Assembly: GCF_900177775.1 (NCBI RefSeq)
Contig: NZ_FXWH01000001.1
Span: 558,001 to 622,000 of the forward strand
DNA: 64,000 nt
From: Pseudidiomarina planktonica
GTDB taxonomy: Bacteria > Pseudomonadota > Gammaproteobacteria > Enterobacterales > Alteromonadaceae
Reading direction: 5' to 3'
Shown here: positions 1-9,349 of the stretch, one piece after another
Layout of the letters: each line of letters opens with the position of its first letter
How positions within the stretch are numbered: the first letter of the stretch is position 1
Made by a program: the position numbers and the translations under genes
Notes under the pieces: model-generated
Told to the model about the DNA's origin: nothing
Database searches by the model: none
What the model saw: the letters and a program-made list of their open reading frames with translations, nothing else

Positions 1-409
1 TGATCAGCGACTTACGGCGCAAGTGGTAGTCAAAATCAAAGCGTACAAAAGCTTTGTCGGCTAAACCTTCATGGCTACCAATAAAGTCATTCAACAATTG
101 CTTTAAACTGGCGTGGCTTAAGGTACCATTGTTGGAAAGCTCGTCTAGTAACAGATACAGCCGTGACATATGAATGCCTTTGGCTTTAGGATCGGCTAGG
201 TTTACAAAAGCTTCGACTTTCGCGCTAACCTGACGGTCAGGTTCTCCAATGGCAGCTACCATCAGAGGAATTTCGATGTTGCTCATACCTACCCAATCCA
301 GTGCTCCTTCGGTTTGGGCACTAGTCTGATTGGCTATATCTGGCATAATGGTCGGCGTCATAGTCGACATGCTCATACTGCTCCGCGATGTTTTTAAAGT
401 GTCTGGCAT
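1..409 (-). CDS. folE2: GTP cyclohydrolase IB (FolE2), 5' part
   Basis: FolE2 converts GTP to 7,8-dihydroneopterin triphosphate, the first step towards folate and deazapurines. About 136 codons are present and the rest lies beyond the left edge; the family is near 300 residues. The stretches [13 protein letters not shown] and [30 protein letters not shown] are typical of this COG1469 (DUF198) family. The start is uncertain. The longest frame begins at 409 without a clear ribosome site. An ATG at 376 has GGAG four bases upstream, and further in-frame ATGs follow at 370, 361 and 346. The gene is divergent from the hptA-like gene at 477, so 410-476 should hold both promoters. Confidence 0.9.
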   Translation of the reverse strand, partial: MPDTLKTSRSSMSMSTMTPTIMPDIANQTSAQTEGALDWVGMSNIEIPLMVAAIGEPDRQVSAKVEAFVNLADPKAKGIHMSRLYLLLDELSNNGTLSHASLKQLLNDFIGSHEGLADKAFVRFDFDYHLRRKSLI

Positions 410-476
410 AATTTAAAAGGCCGTTAGTATAACAAGAATAACGTCCATTACGGTAGTTTCGATTCAAGGGTTCACT

Positions 477-839
477 ATGACAACAGGAAATTCGATTGCA
501 TTAGATGAAGTACTGCTAGGTCAGTACGCTGACGCCTTAGGTTTGGATGGGCTGCAGCACACCGTCAACATCTTTATACAGATAATGCCAAGTTATATGG
601 AAGAGCTAACCGAGGCTGCTGATAACAAAGATACCGCAGCGGTGCGTAGTCAGGCTCATAAAATGAAAAGTGCCTGCCGTTCCGTCGGGCTGGCTGGGTT
701 GGCAAGAAAGCTGGAATATCTCGAAAAAGAGAGTTGGCAACCCAGTGATTTGCCTGCTTTGCTGAAGGATTTTGATAGCGCATATGAAAAAGCCACCCCT
801 GTGTTACAGGAATGGCTTCAGAATTATAACCAAAGTTAA
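477..839 (+). CDS. hptA: Hpt-domain phosphotransfer protein, HptA-like
   Basis: A 120-residue protein made almost entirely of one histidine phosphotransfer (Hpt) four-helix domain. The phospho-accepting histidine is His61 in the motif QAHKMKSACRSVGL. It has no kinase or receiver part, so it must relay phosphate between other proteins. The gene converges on arcA, with only nine bases between the two stop codons. In Shewanella, ArcA is phosphorylated through a free-standing HptA because no ArcB is present; the position here suggests the same job. The partner kinase is not visible in the window. The domain call is firm; the assignment as HptA is inference from context. Confidence 0.72.
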   Translation: MTTGNSIALDEVLLGQYADALGLDGLQHTVNIFIQIMPSYMEELTEAADNKDTAAVRSQAHKMKSACRSVGLAGLARKLEYLEKESWQPSDLPALLKDFDSAYEKATPVLQEWLQNYNQS

Positions 840-848
840 AAGTTTGGT

Positions 849-1577
849 TTATTCCACCCGATTAGCAACCACATCACCAACAAATCGGTAGCCTTCACCA
901 TGAATAGTGGTGATCAGGTTTGGTGTGGTTGGGTGCGACTCAAAGTGACGACGAATGCGGCGAATAGCTACATCCACAGTCCGATCGTTCGGCCGCAGTT
1001 CGCGGTCGAGCATCTTTTTCACTAAGGTTTCGCGATCCAGAATTTTGCCCGGATTAGTCAGAAACAGTTCCATGGCGCGATATTCGCTTTTTGGTAAGCG
1101 GAACACTTTGCGCTCTGGTGAAAACAGGCAACGGCTGTCGCTGTCTAATTTCCAACCGTTGAACTCAAATACCACACTGTCGTGGCCAACTGGTTGCTGC
1201 TGCGACTTTAAGGCTTCAATACGGCGGTACAAGTTACGTACCCGAATCAGCAATTCTTTCGGGTTGTAAGGCTTGATCAGGTAATCGTCAGCGCCAATTT
1301 CCAGTGCCAGTAAACGGTCATCTTCGCTATCGCGACCGGTTAAGAATACCAGTCCGATGTTGTCCCGTTCACGTAGTGATTCAGCCAGCTCAATACCGTT
1401 TTTACCAGGTAAGTTCACATCCATAATAACAATGTCAACGGTCTGCTGAGACATAATACGTTCCATCTGCAAACCATCGGCCGCGTCAAATACTTCGTAA
1501 CCTTCGTGCTGAAACAGGCGGGTTAGCGTCTGGCGGGTAACAACCTCATCTTCCACTATTAAAATCTTGGCGCTCAT
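849..1577 (-). CDS. arcA: aerobic respiration control response regulator ArcA
   Basis: An OmpR/PhoB-type response regulator of 242 residues: receiver domain (about 1-120) and winged-helix DNA-binding domain (about 140-235). The acidic pair Glu9-Asp10, the phosphorylation site Asp53 in VIMDVNLPGKNG and the lysine of the IKP motif are present. LPGKNG, FLTGRD, LEIGADDYLIKP and TVDVAIRRIRRHFES closely follow enteric ArcA, which represses respiratory genes under low oxygen. The C-terminal helix-wing ending in IHGEGYRF is complete. The gene stands alone: 174 bases separate its start from the yfiR-like gene upstream, so it should have its own promoter in 1578-1751. Confidence 0.93.
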   Translation of the reverse strand: MSAKILIVEDEVVTRQTLTRLFQHEGYEVFDAADGLQMERIMSQQTVDIVIMDVNLPGKNGIELAESLRERDNIGLVFLTGRDSEDDRLLALEIGADDYLIKPYNPKELLIRVRNLYRRIEALKSQQQPVGHDSVVFEFNGWKLDSDSRCLFSPERKVFRLPKSEYRAMELFLTNPGKILDRETLVKKMLDRELRPNDRTVDVAIRRIRRHFESHPTTPNLITTIHGEGYRFVGDVVANRVE

Positions 1578-1751
1578 ATCAAAGTTCCGTTGATGTCGAT
1601 AAGTCGTTAACTAATTTGAAAATAGATTATTACTTTTGTAAACAGAATACCAGTTAAACACCCGGCAATATGCGTTAAGAAACACTGCAAACGCATTGTT
1701 TATACAGCTAATCTTATTCAAATGTAGCGAATACGCGTAGTTTAACACAGT

Positions 1752-2408
1752 TTATTCTGTGAGCGGATAAAAACGGGATACTTGTAACAAACGTGAACCT
1801 AAGGTTATATCACTGCGCTGTAATTCGTGATTATTGAGATATAAACGCACCCGTTTGTTCTCAAAATACAGCGCGCCAATACCACCCTGATTTAAAAAGG
1901 CCAGATTATTCGAAACGATAAAGCTGGAAATGTTCAGTTGTTGAATAGCAATACTGGGCAGCTCTTTAAGCTGGTCGTAGTCTGCATAAATAACATGGCA
2001 GTGATCATTCACTAAATGCAGTTGCAGCTGGCTGTAATGATAAAAGGTAACTACTCGCGGTGCGTCCGGGCTATTCGCTTCCGCACTGCGCTGTTGCAGC
2101 ACACTGGCTTCGGTTAACAGTTGCGGTGAAGTTTCGGTTGGGCGCTGATGCAGCATGCAGAAAGTAACGCGGTCGGGAGTGGCAGATTCACCGAGTTTAC
2201 CGGTTGGCACAAATGGCCATTTTATAAAGTGAATCATTTGCGCCATAAATAGCGCGCGGGCCAAACGCTGTGCAGCTTCGGTTTCTTCGGCTGGAGTTGG
2301 CTCGGTAGCTTGCAACGGCAGTGGCGCAGCCGGTGCAACGCTGACACTGGTAGGCGCCACAATCAGCAAGGTACCGAGCGCGGCAACAGCTGACCATGAG
2401 CAGCGCAT
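1752..2408 (-). CDS. YfiR family (DUF4154) periplasmic protein
   Basis: A 218-residue protein with an N-terminal hydrophobic segment (about residues 8-28) that should export it to the periplasm, followed by a YfiR/DUF4154 domain. Recognisable parts are RALFMAQMIHFIKWP near the start, where YfiR proteins have a similar aromatic helix, and the C-terminal block SSFIVSNNLAFLNQGGIGALYFENKRVRLYLN, ending GSRLLQVSRFYP. In Pseudomonas, YfiR represses a membrane diguanylate cyclase. Here it follows a sensor histidine kinase gene with a one-base gap, so it probably modulates that kinase's periplasmic sensor instead. Function is inferred from pairing only. Confidence 0.75.
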   Translation of the reverse strand: MRCSWSAVAALGTLLIVAPTSVSVAPAAPLPLQATEPTPAEETEAAQRLARALFMAQMIHFIKWPFVPTGKLGESATPDRVTFCMLHQRPTETSPQLLTEASVLQQRSAEANSPDAPRVVTFYHYSQLQLHLVNDHCHVIYADYDQLKELPSIAIQQLNISSFIVSNNLAFLNQGGIGALYFENKRVRLYLNNHELQRSDITLGSRLLQVSRFYPLTE

Positions 2409-2409
2409 G

Positions 2410-4071
2410 TTAGCCCTGCGCCTCAGCAGAAGGGGGTTCGTCAGACTTTGCTGGTGGCAATATAGTTACCGGAAAGCGCACCACAAACTCAACTCCCTGC
2501 TCTTGTTCACTAAAGAAATGAATATTGCCTTTTAATACCTGCGTAACCAGGTTGTAAACTAAATGCATGCCCAGGCCGCTGCCGCCGGAACCGCGCTTAG
2601 AGGTAACAAAAGGGTCAAAAATACGGCGGCGAATATCAATAGGTACGCCCGCGCCATTGTCTTCATAAACAATTTCCAAACGCTTATCGGTATCAATGGC
2701 AATGGTAATATTTACTTCACCTTGCTGGCGGTGGTCAAAACCGTGCACCATAGAGTTGGTAATCAAATGGCTCAGTATTTGGTTAAGCGGACCGGGCTTG
2801 GTTTCAATGCGCAGGGTAGGGTCGCAATGAATATGAATGGGGAAGTTGGTGCTGTCTTTTAGGCGTGGCTTTATCGACAGCAGTACGTCTTGCATAAAGT
2901 CCACTACCAGAATTTGCCGGTCAACTTCAGACGACTGGTCTACCGCCACTTGTTTAAATGCGGTAATCAAATCTGCAGCACGATTTACATTGCGGTAAAT
3001 AATGGCCAGGTTTTCGTCACAATCATTCAAAAACCGTTCAAATTCCTGCGTCGAAATGCGTTTGGCGGAGAACTTCTCCTGCATCAGATGCAGTTTGTCC
3101 TGCAGCAGCGTAGAGGCGGTTACCGACAACCCAATCGGGGTGTTTACCTCATGCGCAATGCCCGCCACCATATCACCCAGTGACGCCATTTTTTCCGACT
3201 CTACTAACTGACTTTGATACAAATGCAACTGCTCGAGGGTTTTCAATAATTCGGAGTTGGCTTCTTTTAAGGCCTGGGTACGCTGGCTTACTTGCTGTTC
3301 CAACTCCGACGCCAGTGAGCTGGCTTCCTGTTCAGCTTTTTCCTGCCGGGTTATATGCTGCTGAATACGATTCAACATGATATTGAAGGCATGACTAACA
3401 CTGTCAACTTCCTGCAAATGTGAGGTGGGCAGACGTAGTGAATAATCTTTCTCGCGGGCTACTTGCTGAATAACCTCAACCATACGATCCAGCGGGCTGG
3501 TAATGGTTTTACGCATCCGAATAGTTAATAAGGCGGCTAGTATCAGAGTGCCCAGGGTAACAATAACTGCCAGCATAATGGAGCGCTGCACAAAAGCTTC
3601 CAATTCCGACATGGACGAGCGCAGATACACATAACCTACCACCGAGTTATCCAGTTGAATGGGCTCGGCAACCTCTAAATAGTCAGCCACAATACGTGGC
3701 TCACCCAGGCTGTTAATACTGGCATATTTTGCGGGAATGGGAGCCAGGCCACGGCGGTTATAGCTGGCAAAGAAATTCAGATCGCCGGTAACTTCATCCA
3801 GCTTGTAAATGTGTACATGCTCAACAAAAGAGGTACTGCGCAGGCTGCGTAAGCGTTGGGTTTCGGTTTCGTTATCGTCAAACACCACGCTGCTAAGGGC
3901 ATTAAAGGCAGTAACCCGGGCATAAGCGACCGAGCGCTCTATCAGGGAGTCACGGTAATGTTGCACCTGACTATAGGTATTAATTGTAAAAGCAATCAGC
4001 AACGCCAGTGTCGTTACAATCAATACGATCAGTAACATGCTGCGCTTGATCGAGCTGAACTGAATGGCCAC
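2410..4071 (-). CDS. membrane sensor histidine kinase
   Basis: A 553-residue kinase with two membrane helices (about 12-32 and 165-187) enclosing a periplasmic sensor of about 130 residues, then a HAMP linker, a coiled coil with QVSQRTQALKEAN, and a dimerisation/phosphoacceptor domain with His307 in GIAHEVNTPIG. The ATPase domain shows the N box (HLITNSMVHGF), G1 (DNGAGVP) and G2 (GSGLGMHLVYNLV). The protein has no receiver or Hpt domain and no response-regulator gene adjoins it. It lies directly upstream of the YfiR-like gene, so the two are probably one transcription unit and one signalling module. The signal it detects is unknown. Confidence 0.85.
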   Translation of the reverse strand: MAIQFSSIKRSMLLIVLIVTTLALLIAFTINTYSQVQHYRDSLIERSVAYARVTAFNALSSVVFDDNETETQRLRSLRSTSFVEHVHIYKLDEVTGDLNFFASYNRRGLAPIPAKYASINSLGEPRIVADYLEVAEPIQLDNSVVGYVYLRSSMSELEAFVQRSIMLAVIVTLGTLILAALLTIRMRKTITSPLDRMVEVIQQVAREKDYSLRLPTSHLQEVDSVSHAFNIMLNRIQQHITRQEKAEQEASSLASELEQQVSQRTQALKEANSELLKTLEQLHLYQSQLVESEKMASLGDMVAGIAHEVNTPIGLSVTASTLLQDKLHLMQEKFSAKRISTQEFERFLNDCDENLAIIYRNVNRAADLITAFKQVAVDQSSEVDRQILVVDFMQDVLLSIKPRLKDSTNFPIHIHCDPTLRIETKPGPLNQILSHLITNSMVHGFDHRQQGEVNITIAIDTDKRLEIVYEDNGAGVPIDIRRRIFDPFVTSKRGSGGSGLGMHLVYNLVTQVLKGNIHFFSEQEQGVEFVVRFPVTILPPAKSDEPPSAEAQG

Positions 4072-4132
4072 CTGGCGCCCTCAGAGAGTGTTCAAGGTTA
4101 GAAGCTCATGTTAGGCAGTTACGAGTTGCCTT

Positions 4133-5227
4133 TCAAGCTTTACGTCGGCCTTTCGAGCGTGCCGGGGCTTTAGCCTGCGCCCGATATACCGCGTAGCGAT
4201 TATCGTTGGCAATGCGTTCACAATGCCCAAAGCTTTGTTCAATCAGCTCTGGCCAGGGTAAAAACTTATTGGCAACCAGCCAGAGTTCACCTTGTGCGGT
4301 CAGGTGCTCACGGGCTTGTCGCAAAAATTGCTGACCAATGCGGTAGTCAGTTGCCACGCCAGTATGAAACGGCGGGTGGCTCACAATAAAGTCGAATTTA
4401 CCTAGTTTGGCATCCAGCTTATCCGCCGCCATTACTGTAGTAGAATCGCCATCAGTGGCCAATTTATTGCGGGTAAGGGTTGCTTCGGTAGCGGCCAGTG
4501 CCAGCGCGCTAACATCTACATAGGTAACTTGTAACTGTGGCTGCTGTTGCTGCAAACAGGCACCCAATACACCAGCGCCACAGGCAAAATCCAGCACCCG
4601 GGATGACGCTCGCGGAACCGGCAAGTGGCGCAATAAATAATGGCTACCGCTGTCGACGCTTTCGTGGGCAAACACGCCCGGGAAGGTGCAAAGCTCAAGC
4701 AGGGTGTCGGTTAACGGATGTTGGTACTGAACCCAACTGGCGTAGTCGTCCAAACTCCACGCGGGGGCCTGAGCCACAACTTCGGTGGCAAATAACGAGC
4801 AGTGGTTACCGTCAGTTAATTTTTGCGCACCGGCAAAAGCATTACTCAGTTGCTTGGCCACACTTTTAATGCCGCTACGTTTTTCGCCTACCAGCCACAC
4901 TGGTGCGCCAACAGGTAATAACTTTGCTACGGCGGCTAGTAACATGGCAAGTAGTGGTTTTTCTTTGGGAACATAAATAATGGCAGCGGTAGCTGCATAG
5001 TCAGGAGTTCTGGCGGTAAAATGACTTTGTTTGCCACTGGCTTGCCACAATTGATGATAACCAAAGTGCAAATTCCAGCTGCATACCTGCGGTAGTGCCG
5101 CACCAGCGGCGTCGCTGCTATTGATAACCAGCACCTGATGCTCGTGAAGACTGTCTAAACCATAGCGTTGTAATAACTGACCGGGGGCTGATAAGGCGCT
5201 AGCGGATACCGCAGGGGGAGTGCTCAT
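4133..5227 (-). CDS. rsmC: 16S rRNA (guanine-1207-N2)-methyltransferase RsmC
   Basis: A 364-residue protein with the two-domain layout of RsmC/RlmG: a degenerate N-terminal methyltransferase-like domain and a catalytic C-terminal domain that binds S-adenosylmethionine (motif I VLDFACGAGVLGACL). It would methylate G1207 of 16S rRNA. ELWLVANKFLPWPELIEQSFG and the ending NRYAVYRAQ follow RsmC. An oddity is the catalytic motif IV: the family has NPPFH, but here the codons read SHPPFH, with histidine in place of asparagine. The C-terminus is a basic tail (KAPARSKGRRKA). The gene starts one base after the stop of the DUF342 gene, so they are probably co-transcribed. Confidence 0.85.
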   Translation of the reverse strand: MSTPPAVSASALSAPGQLLQRYGLDSLHEHQVLVINSSDAAGAALPQVCSWNLHFGYHQLWQASGKQSHFTARTPDYAATAAIIYVPKEKPLLAMLLAAVAKLLPVGAPVWLVGEKRSGIKSVAKQLSNAFAGAQKLTDGNHCSLFATEVVAQAPAWSLDDYASWVQYQHPLTDTLLELCTFPGVFAHESVDSGSHYLLRHLPVPRASSRVLDFACGAGVLGACLQQQQPQLQVTYVDVSALALAATEATLTRNKLATDGDSTTVMAADKLDAKLGKFDFIVSHPPFHTGVATDYRIGQQFLRQAREHLTAQGELWLVANKFLPWPELIEQSFGHCERIANDNRYAVYRAQAKAPARSKGRRKA

Positions 5228-6919
5228 TTAACGTAAAACATCCATTATAAGTTCGTGTTGGCGCAAGGCTATCACAGTTCCGCCGCGATGCTCTTTAACG
5301 CGCAAAAATTTATCTTCAAACCGAACTATAGCGCCCGGATACAACTGACGGCCTGCTATTACCTGCAACTGCAGATCTGGCGCCGGCGTGTCCATTACTA
5401 AGCTCAAGCGGCCTCGCAAAGTAGCAATAGTATTCTGTTGATGCGCCAGTTCGTCGGTTATTTTGCTGCGCATTAATTGCTGGCGTTCGTTCAACTTGGG
5501 TATTTTCGCCAATTGTTGCTGGGCTGCCAGTAATTTTTTAATAGTGCGCAGGGCTATTTGTAAGTGGTTGCGTAAGCTATTCACTTCCACGTCAGCTTCA
5601 GAGGCATCCAGTGGCTGCTGAAAATAAATACGAGTTTTCGTACCAGCCGGTGCACCCACCTGGCCGGCCGACACGTCACTGGTGGTTTCTACTACGCCAC
5701 CAATAAGCTTACCAAGTGCGTTTTTACCTTCACCCCCGACACAAAGCGCACCCTGAGTAATCACGTGACAGTGGGTTAATTGTTTATCAACAATGACTCC
5801 GTGCTTGCCAATTAACATCGCGTACTGAGCATAGGAAACCCACACCGAACCACTGGCTATCAGGCGGGTCGACAGCGGGGCAAAGTTATCGTCGTCGTCT
5901 TCGTCGTCATGGGCCAGTTGATGCCCAATAACGCCTTTAGCAACGGTAATATTACCGCCGGCATTCAGCTCGGCAGAATCCACGTAGCCGGCAATAGTAA
6001 TGTCACCGGTGGCTTTCACGCGCATGCCTTCGCCTACGCTGCCGGTAATAATAACGCTGCCTTCGTAATCAACATGGCCGGTACCAACGTCAACGTCTTT
6101 CATAGTCAGAACTTCATCAACTTCAGCCGAGTTATCGATGAAGGTTGGCATGCCTTGTTTCTCGGCAATAAGTTCGTCGCTGTTGTCAGGGTTCAGCAAG
6201 GTACCTTTGCCCGCCTTTATATCGCGATCAGTGCCATCGGTTGCGGGTAAAGGCTCGCCTTTAATGGTGAAACCCGGCCGGCCTTTGGTAGCCGGAATGC
6301 GGCGCAGCACAGCTTCGCCTTCCTTTACCGAAAACAGTTTACCAAGATCGCGCATATCAACGCTGCCGTCGCCCCGGTCCTGTGGCCGCAGAATGCGTTT
6401 GCGGGCATCGGGAACCAGCGGTTTAAAGCGGGCATCCAAACCATTCACAGGCTTACGCCCGCGCGCAATAGTTACCTCTAGCGGCAAGCCGGGCAGGGCG
6501 GTGTTGCAATGTTCAATCAGTTGTTCAATAGCTTCGCGACGAATACCTGCAGTAATTTCCTGCTCACGCAAACAGCTGAGAATATGGCCACGGCTCAGGG
6601 TAGTGCCGCCGTATGGCGCCGTAACATAAGCTTCGGCTTCCATGGCATCTTCGGAAATCTCAATGGTGAGTTCAGCATCACGAATTTCAGCTATTTTGAA
6701 GCGTAAGTTTTGTTTGGTGCCGGGGTTTTCTGTGCGGTATTTGCGCGCTTCAGTAACGGCATTTTGAAAGCCGTTGTCTACGACTTTAGCTTTGCTAAGT
6801 TCACTCTTGCGGTAGGCGTCTTCGAGGTTCTCAATCGTCATGGCGCTCACGTCAAGACCATGGGGGATCTCAACATGCACAAAGCCTGCCTGACTAATGA
6901 ATTTTAAGCCGTCACTCAC
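5228..6919 (-). CDS. DUF342 (FapA) family protein
   Basis: A 563-residue protein of the FapA/DUF342 family. The central part is a run of short repeated strands (for example DVDVGTGHVDYEGSVIITGSVGEGMRVKATGDITIAGYVDSAELNAGGNITV) forming a beta-helix-like core, followed by a coiled coil around residues 445-510 (LRNHLQIALRTIKKLLAAQQQLAK). An acidic insert DDEDDDDN lies near residue 335. No signal peptide is seen, so it is probably cytoplasmic. Family members are often listed near flagellar or polar-organising genes, but no such genes adjoin here and the function is unknown. A purine-rich AGGAGG-like ribosome site (GGAGGTAGG on the minus strand) lies just upstream of the start. Confidence 0.8.
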   Translation of the reverse strand: MSDGLKFISQAGFVHVEIPHGLDVSAMTIENLEDAYRKSELSKAKVVDNGFQNAVTEARKYRTENPGTKQNLRFKIAEIRDAELTIEISEDAMEAEAYVTAPYGGTTLSRGHILSCLREQEITAGIRREAIEQLIEHCNTALPGLPLEVTIARGRKPVNGLDARFKPLVPDARKRILRPQDRGDGSVDMRDLGKLFSVKEGEAVLRRIPATKGRPGFTIKGEPLPATDGTDRDIKAGKGTLLNPDNSDELIAEKQGMPTFIDNSAEVDEVLTMKDVDVGTGHVDYEGSVIITGSVGEGMRVKATGDITIAGYVDSAELNAGGNITVAKGVIGHQLAHDDEDDDDNFAPLSTRLIASGSVWVSYAQYAMLIGKHGVIVDKQLTHCHVITQGALCVGGEGKNALGKLIGGVVETTSDVSAGQVGAPAGTKTRIYFQQPLDASEADVEVNSLRNHLQIALRTIKKLLAAQQQLAKIPKLNERQQLMRSKITDELAHQQNTIATLRGRLSLVMDTPAPDLQLQVIAGRQLYPGAIVRFEDKFLRVKEHRGGTVIALRQHELIMDVLR

Positions 6920-7033
6920 AGCTGCCTACCTCCTGCCGTCGACTTTTTATTACATCAGCCGAAAGCATTAAAGTCCTTTATATTTCTTGTATCGGCTAAG
7001 TGTACAAAAAATCTACCCACAGGGGGCATTTCT

Positions 7034-7402
7034 TTAAGGGTGCGCTTGATAAAGTTGTATATATTCCCTGGCTTCAGCAACAATGCGTTGCATATGCAGG
7101 CTCAGTTCCTGCCAACGAGAGTTTAATTCCCGCTCATCCAAATTGTGCCAGTCTTGCTGTAATTCACGGGCGCGCAAGCTAAAAGCCGTCGCCCCAATAG
7201 TAGCACTGTGGCCTTTTAAGGTGTGCAGCCAGCGCACAATATCTTCCGGTGATTGCTGTTGAAAACTGGCAAGGGTCGGGGCTTCGCCATACTGATCCAC
7301 ATAGTGTTCCAGTATTTGGCGATAAATTGAGGAACGCCCATGGCAATAGCGCAGCCCAAGCTGCACATCTACCTCATTGGCGTTATATCGGTTTCTGGTC
7401 AT
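7034..7402 (-). CDS. Hpt-domain protein
   Basis: The second free-standing Hpt protein in the window, 122 residues from the ATG at 7402 (MTRNRYNANEV). This start is chosen over a longer frame reaching 7519 because it overlaps the end of the upstream gene by 20 bases, typical of translational coupling. The phospho-accepting residue is His60 in the classical motif WLHTLKGHSATIGA. The rest is predicted helical. It is the last gene of the rimB-rimK-aspartoacylase run, so it may belong to that unit, but no dedicated kinase is visible nearby. Partners are unknown. Confidence 0.75.
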   Translation of the reverse strand: MTRNRYNANEVDVQLGLRYCHGRSSIYRQILEHYVDQYGEAPTLASFQQQSPEDIVRWLHTLKGHSATIGATAFSLRARELQQDWHNLDERELNSRWQELSLHMQRIVAEAREYIQLYQAHP

Positions 7403-8417
7403 AAACTTCGCTGAATATATCAACATTCTCGGCTGCATCGTCCATTTCGTCAGCCTCAAATTGTGCAATGTTAAACAAAGCTTCCCCTTCGTTTGCCACC
7501 GGGATGTTACTGATGCCAATCACAATACCATTAGTGGTGGAGCGAATCGCATACATTTCTTCACCGTGCGGGTTTACTGACTGCGCAACAATTTGCCCCT
7601 TGCTAATGGTTTGGCCTAATTCCACTTTCGGAATGACCAGACCGTCGTACTCGCTACGTATCCAGGTGGAACGACGTGCCACCACCGGATTTACGCGCCG
7701 GCGGCGAGGGCGGCCGGTAAGCATTTTTAATGATTTCAGCACATTTTTTACGCCAATAACACCAGCTTTTATAGCGGCGTAATCAAATCGCAAGGCTTCC
7801 CCGGCTTCATACAGTATCAGCGGCATGCCTAGTTCATGTGCCAGTGAACGGAGTGAGCCGTCGCGATCTTTCGCGTGTAGAATAACCGGTGACCCGAAGG
7901 CTTCAGCCATGGCTAGTGCTTCGGCGTTGTCTACATTCACGCGAATTTGCGGCAAATTACTACGGTGAATGGCGCCGGTGTGCAAATCCACAATGTGAGT
8001 AGCACGCTCCACCAGCGTTTCCCGGAACAAGTGCGCCAGTCGACTACCCAGGGCACCGCGTTCAGATCCCGGAAAGCAGCGGTTTAAGTCGCGGCGGTCA
8101 GGCAAATAACGCGATTGCTGAATAAAGCCAAACACATTCACCACCGGCACTATCATTAAAGTTCCGGTTAGTTTCAGCGGGTCTATTTCGCTTAACAAGC
8201 GGCGACAAACCTCAATCCCGTTTAATTCATCACCATGAATGGCCGCACAAACCAGCAGCACCGGGCCGGGCTTAGTGCCGTGAAAAACTTCCACATGCAA
8301 ATCTATCGGGGCATCGTTATACAGCCGCGCTGCTGGTATTTTCACACTGTGCCGCGAACCTGGCGCAATGCTATGTTCAGCTAACTGAAAATGCTCACGG
8401 GTTTTGCTTTTAACCAC
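7383..8417 (-). CDS. succinylglutamate desuccinylase/aspartoacylase family protein
   Basis: A 344-residue zinc hydrolase of the AstE/ASPA family (M14-like fold). The first metal ligands are visible as His61 and Glu64 in AAIHGDELNGIEV, followed by a substrate-binding block RDLNRCFPG and a further histidine in IVDLHTGAIHRSNLPQIRVN. A C-terminal beta-rich domain (about 245-330, SEYDGLVIPKVELGQTISKGQIVA) resembles a lipoyl/biotinyl-type fold common in this subgroup. Family members remove acyl groups from amino acids; the substrate here is unknown. Its place directly behind rimK, which adds glutamates to ribosomal protein S6, suggests a role in trimming or recycling acylated or glutamylated products (inference). 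Confidence 0.82.
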   Translation of the reverse strand: MVKSKTREHFQLAEHSIAPGSRHSVKIPAARLYNDAPIDLHVEVFHGTKPGPVLLVCAAIHGDELNGIEVCRRLLSEIDPLKLTGTLMIVPVVNVFGFIQQSRYLPDRRDLNRCFPGSERGALGSRLAHLFRETLVERATHIVDLHTGAIHRSNLPQIRVNVDNAEALAMAEAFGSPVILHAKDRDGSLRSLAHELGMPLILYEAGEALRFDYAAIKAGVIGVKNVLKSLKMLTGRPRRRRVNPVVARRSTWIRSEYDGLVIPKVELGQTISKGQIVAQSVNPHGEEMYAIRSTTNGIVIGISNIPVANEGEALFNIAQFEADEMDDAAENVDIFSEVYDQKPI

Positions 8418-8443
8418 TCACGAAACTCCTGTTGGTACTGGTA

Positions 8444-9349
8444 TTACCCGCGACCTTTGGTGCGGGTGCTGTTGTCTTTCTTATTGCGCTCAATAAAGTC
8501 AATAATCTTGTCGGCAACGTCTTTGTCGGTGGCCGACTCAATGCCCTCTAAACCTGGCGACGAGTTAACTTCCATTACCAGCGGACCATGGTTAGAGCGT
8601 AGTAAATCAACACCAGCCACGTTTAACCCCATGGTTTTAGCCGCTTTTACAGCGGTGGCGCGTTCCGCCGGTGTTAGTTTCACCAGCGAGGCAGAACCAC
8701 CACGGTGCAAGTTCGAGCGGAACTCACCTGATTTAGCCTGGCGTTTCATGGCAGCAATTACTTTATCGCCAATAACAAAGCAGCGAATGTCGGCACCGCC
8801 GGACTCTTTAATATATTCCTGCACCATAATGTTTGATTTCATGCCCATAAAGGCTTCAATCACACTTTCTGCGGCCTGGCGAGTTTCAGCTAACACCACG
8901 CCAATGCCCTGGGTGCCTTCCAGTAGTTTAATTACTAGTGGCGCGCCGCCAACCATATCAATTAGGTCGGGAATGTCCTGCGGCTTACTGGCAAAGCCGG
9001 TAATGGGCAAGCCAATGCCTTTGCGCGATAACAGCTGCAATGAACGCAGTTTGTCGCGGCTACGGGAAATGGCTACCGACTCGTTCAGTGGGTAAACGCC
9101 CATCATTTCAAACTGGCGCAGTACGGCCGTGCCGTAGAAAGTTACCGAAGCGCCAATACGCGGAATTACCGCATCATATAGCGGCAGCTCAATACCCTTC
9201 ATATGAATAGACAACTCGCGGGCATTGATATTCATGTAACAACTTAGCGGATCTAATACGTCAACCTCGTGGCCACGCGCTTCGGCAGCCTCAATTAAAC
9301 GGCGGGTTGAGTACAAACGCCTGTTGCGTGACAAAATAGCTATTTTCAT
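8444..9349 (-). CDS. rimK: ribosomal protein S6--L-glutamate ligase RimK
   Basis: A 301-residue ATP-grasp ligase that adds glutamate residues to the C-terminus of ribosomal protein S6. The N-terminal domain starts [22 protein letters not shown] as in enteric RimK. The ATP-grasp region shows [38 protein letters not shown] and the metal-binding [16 protein letters not shown] basic, low-complexity tail ([13 protein letters not shown]) ends the protein. The start overlaps the rimB stop by four bases, so rimB-rimK are coupled. Regulation of RimK activity by c-di-GMP and the RimA and RimB proteins is known in Pseudomonas. Confidence 0.93.
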   Translation of the reverse strand: MKIAILSRNRRLYSTRRLIEAAEARGHEVDVLDPLSCYMNINARELSIHMKGIELPLYDAVIPRIGASVTFYGTAVLRQFEMMGVYPLNESVAISRSRDKLRSLQLLSRKGIGLPITGFASKPQDIPDLIDMVGGAPLVIKLLEGTQGIGVVLAETRQAAESVIEAFMGMKSNIMVQEYIKESGGADIRCFVIGDKVIAAMKRQAKSGEFRSNLHRGGSASLVKLTPAERATAVKAAKTMGLNVAGVDLLRSNHGPLVMEVNSSPGLEGIESATDKDVADKIIDFIERNKKDNSTRTKGRG

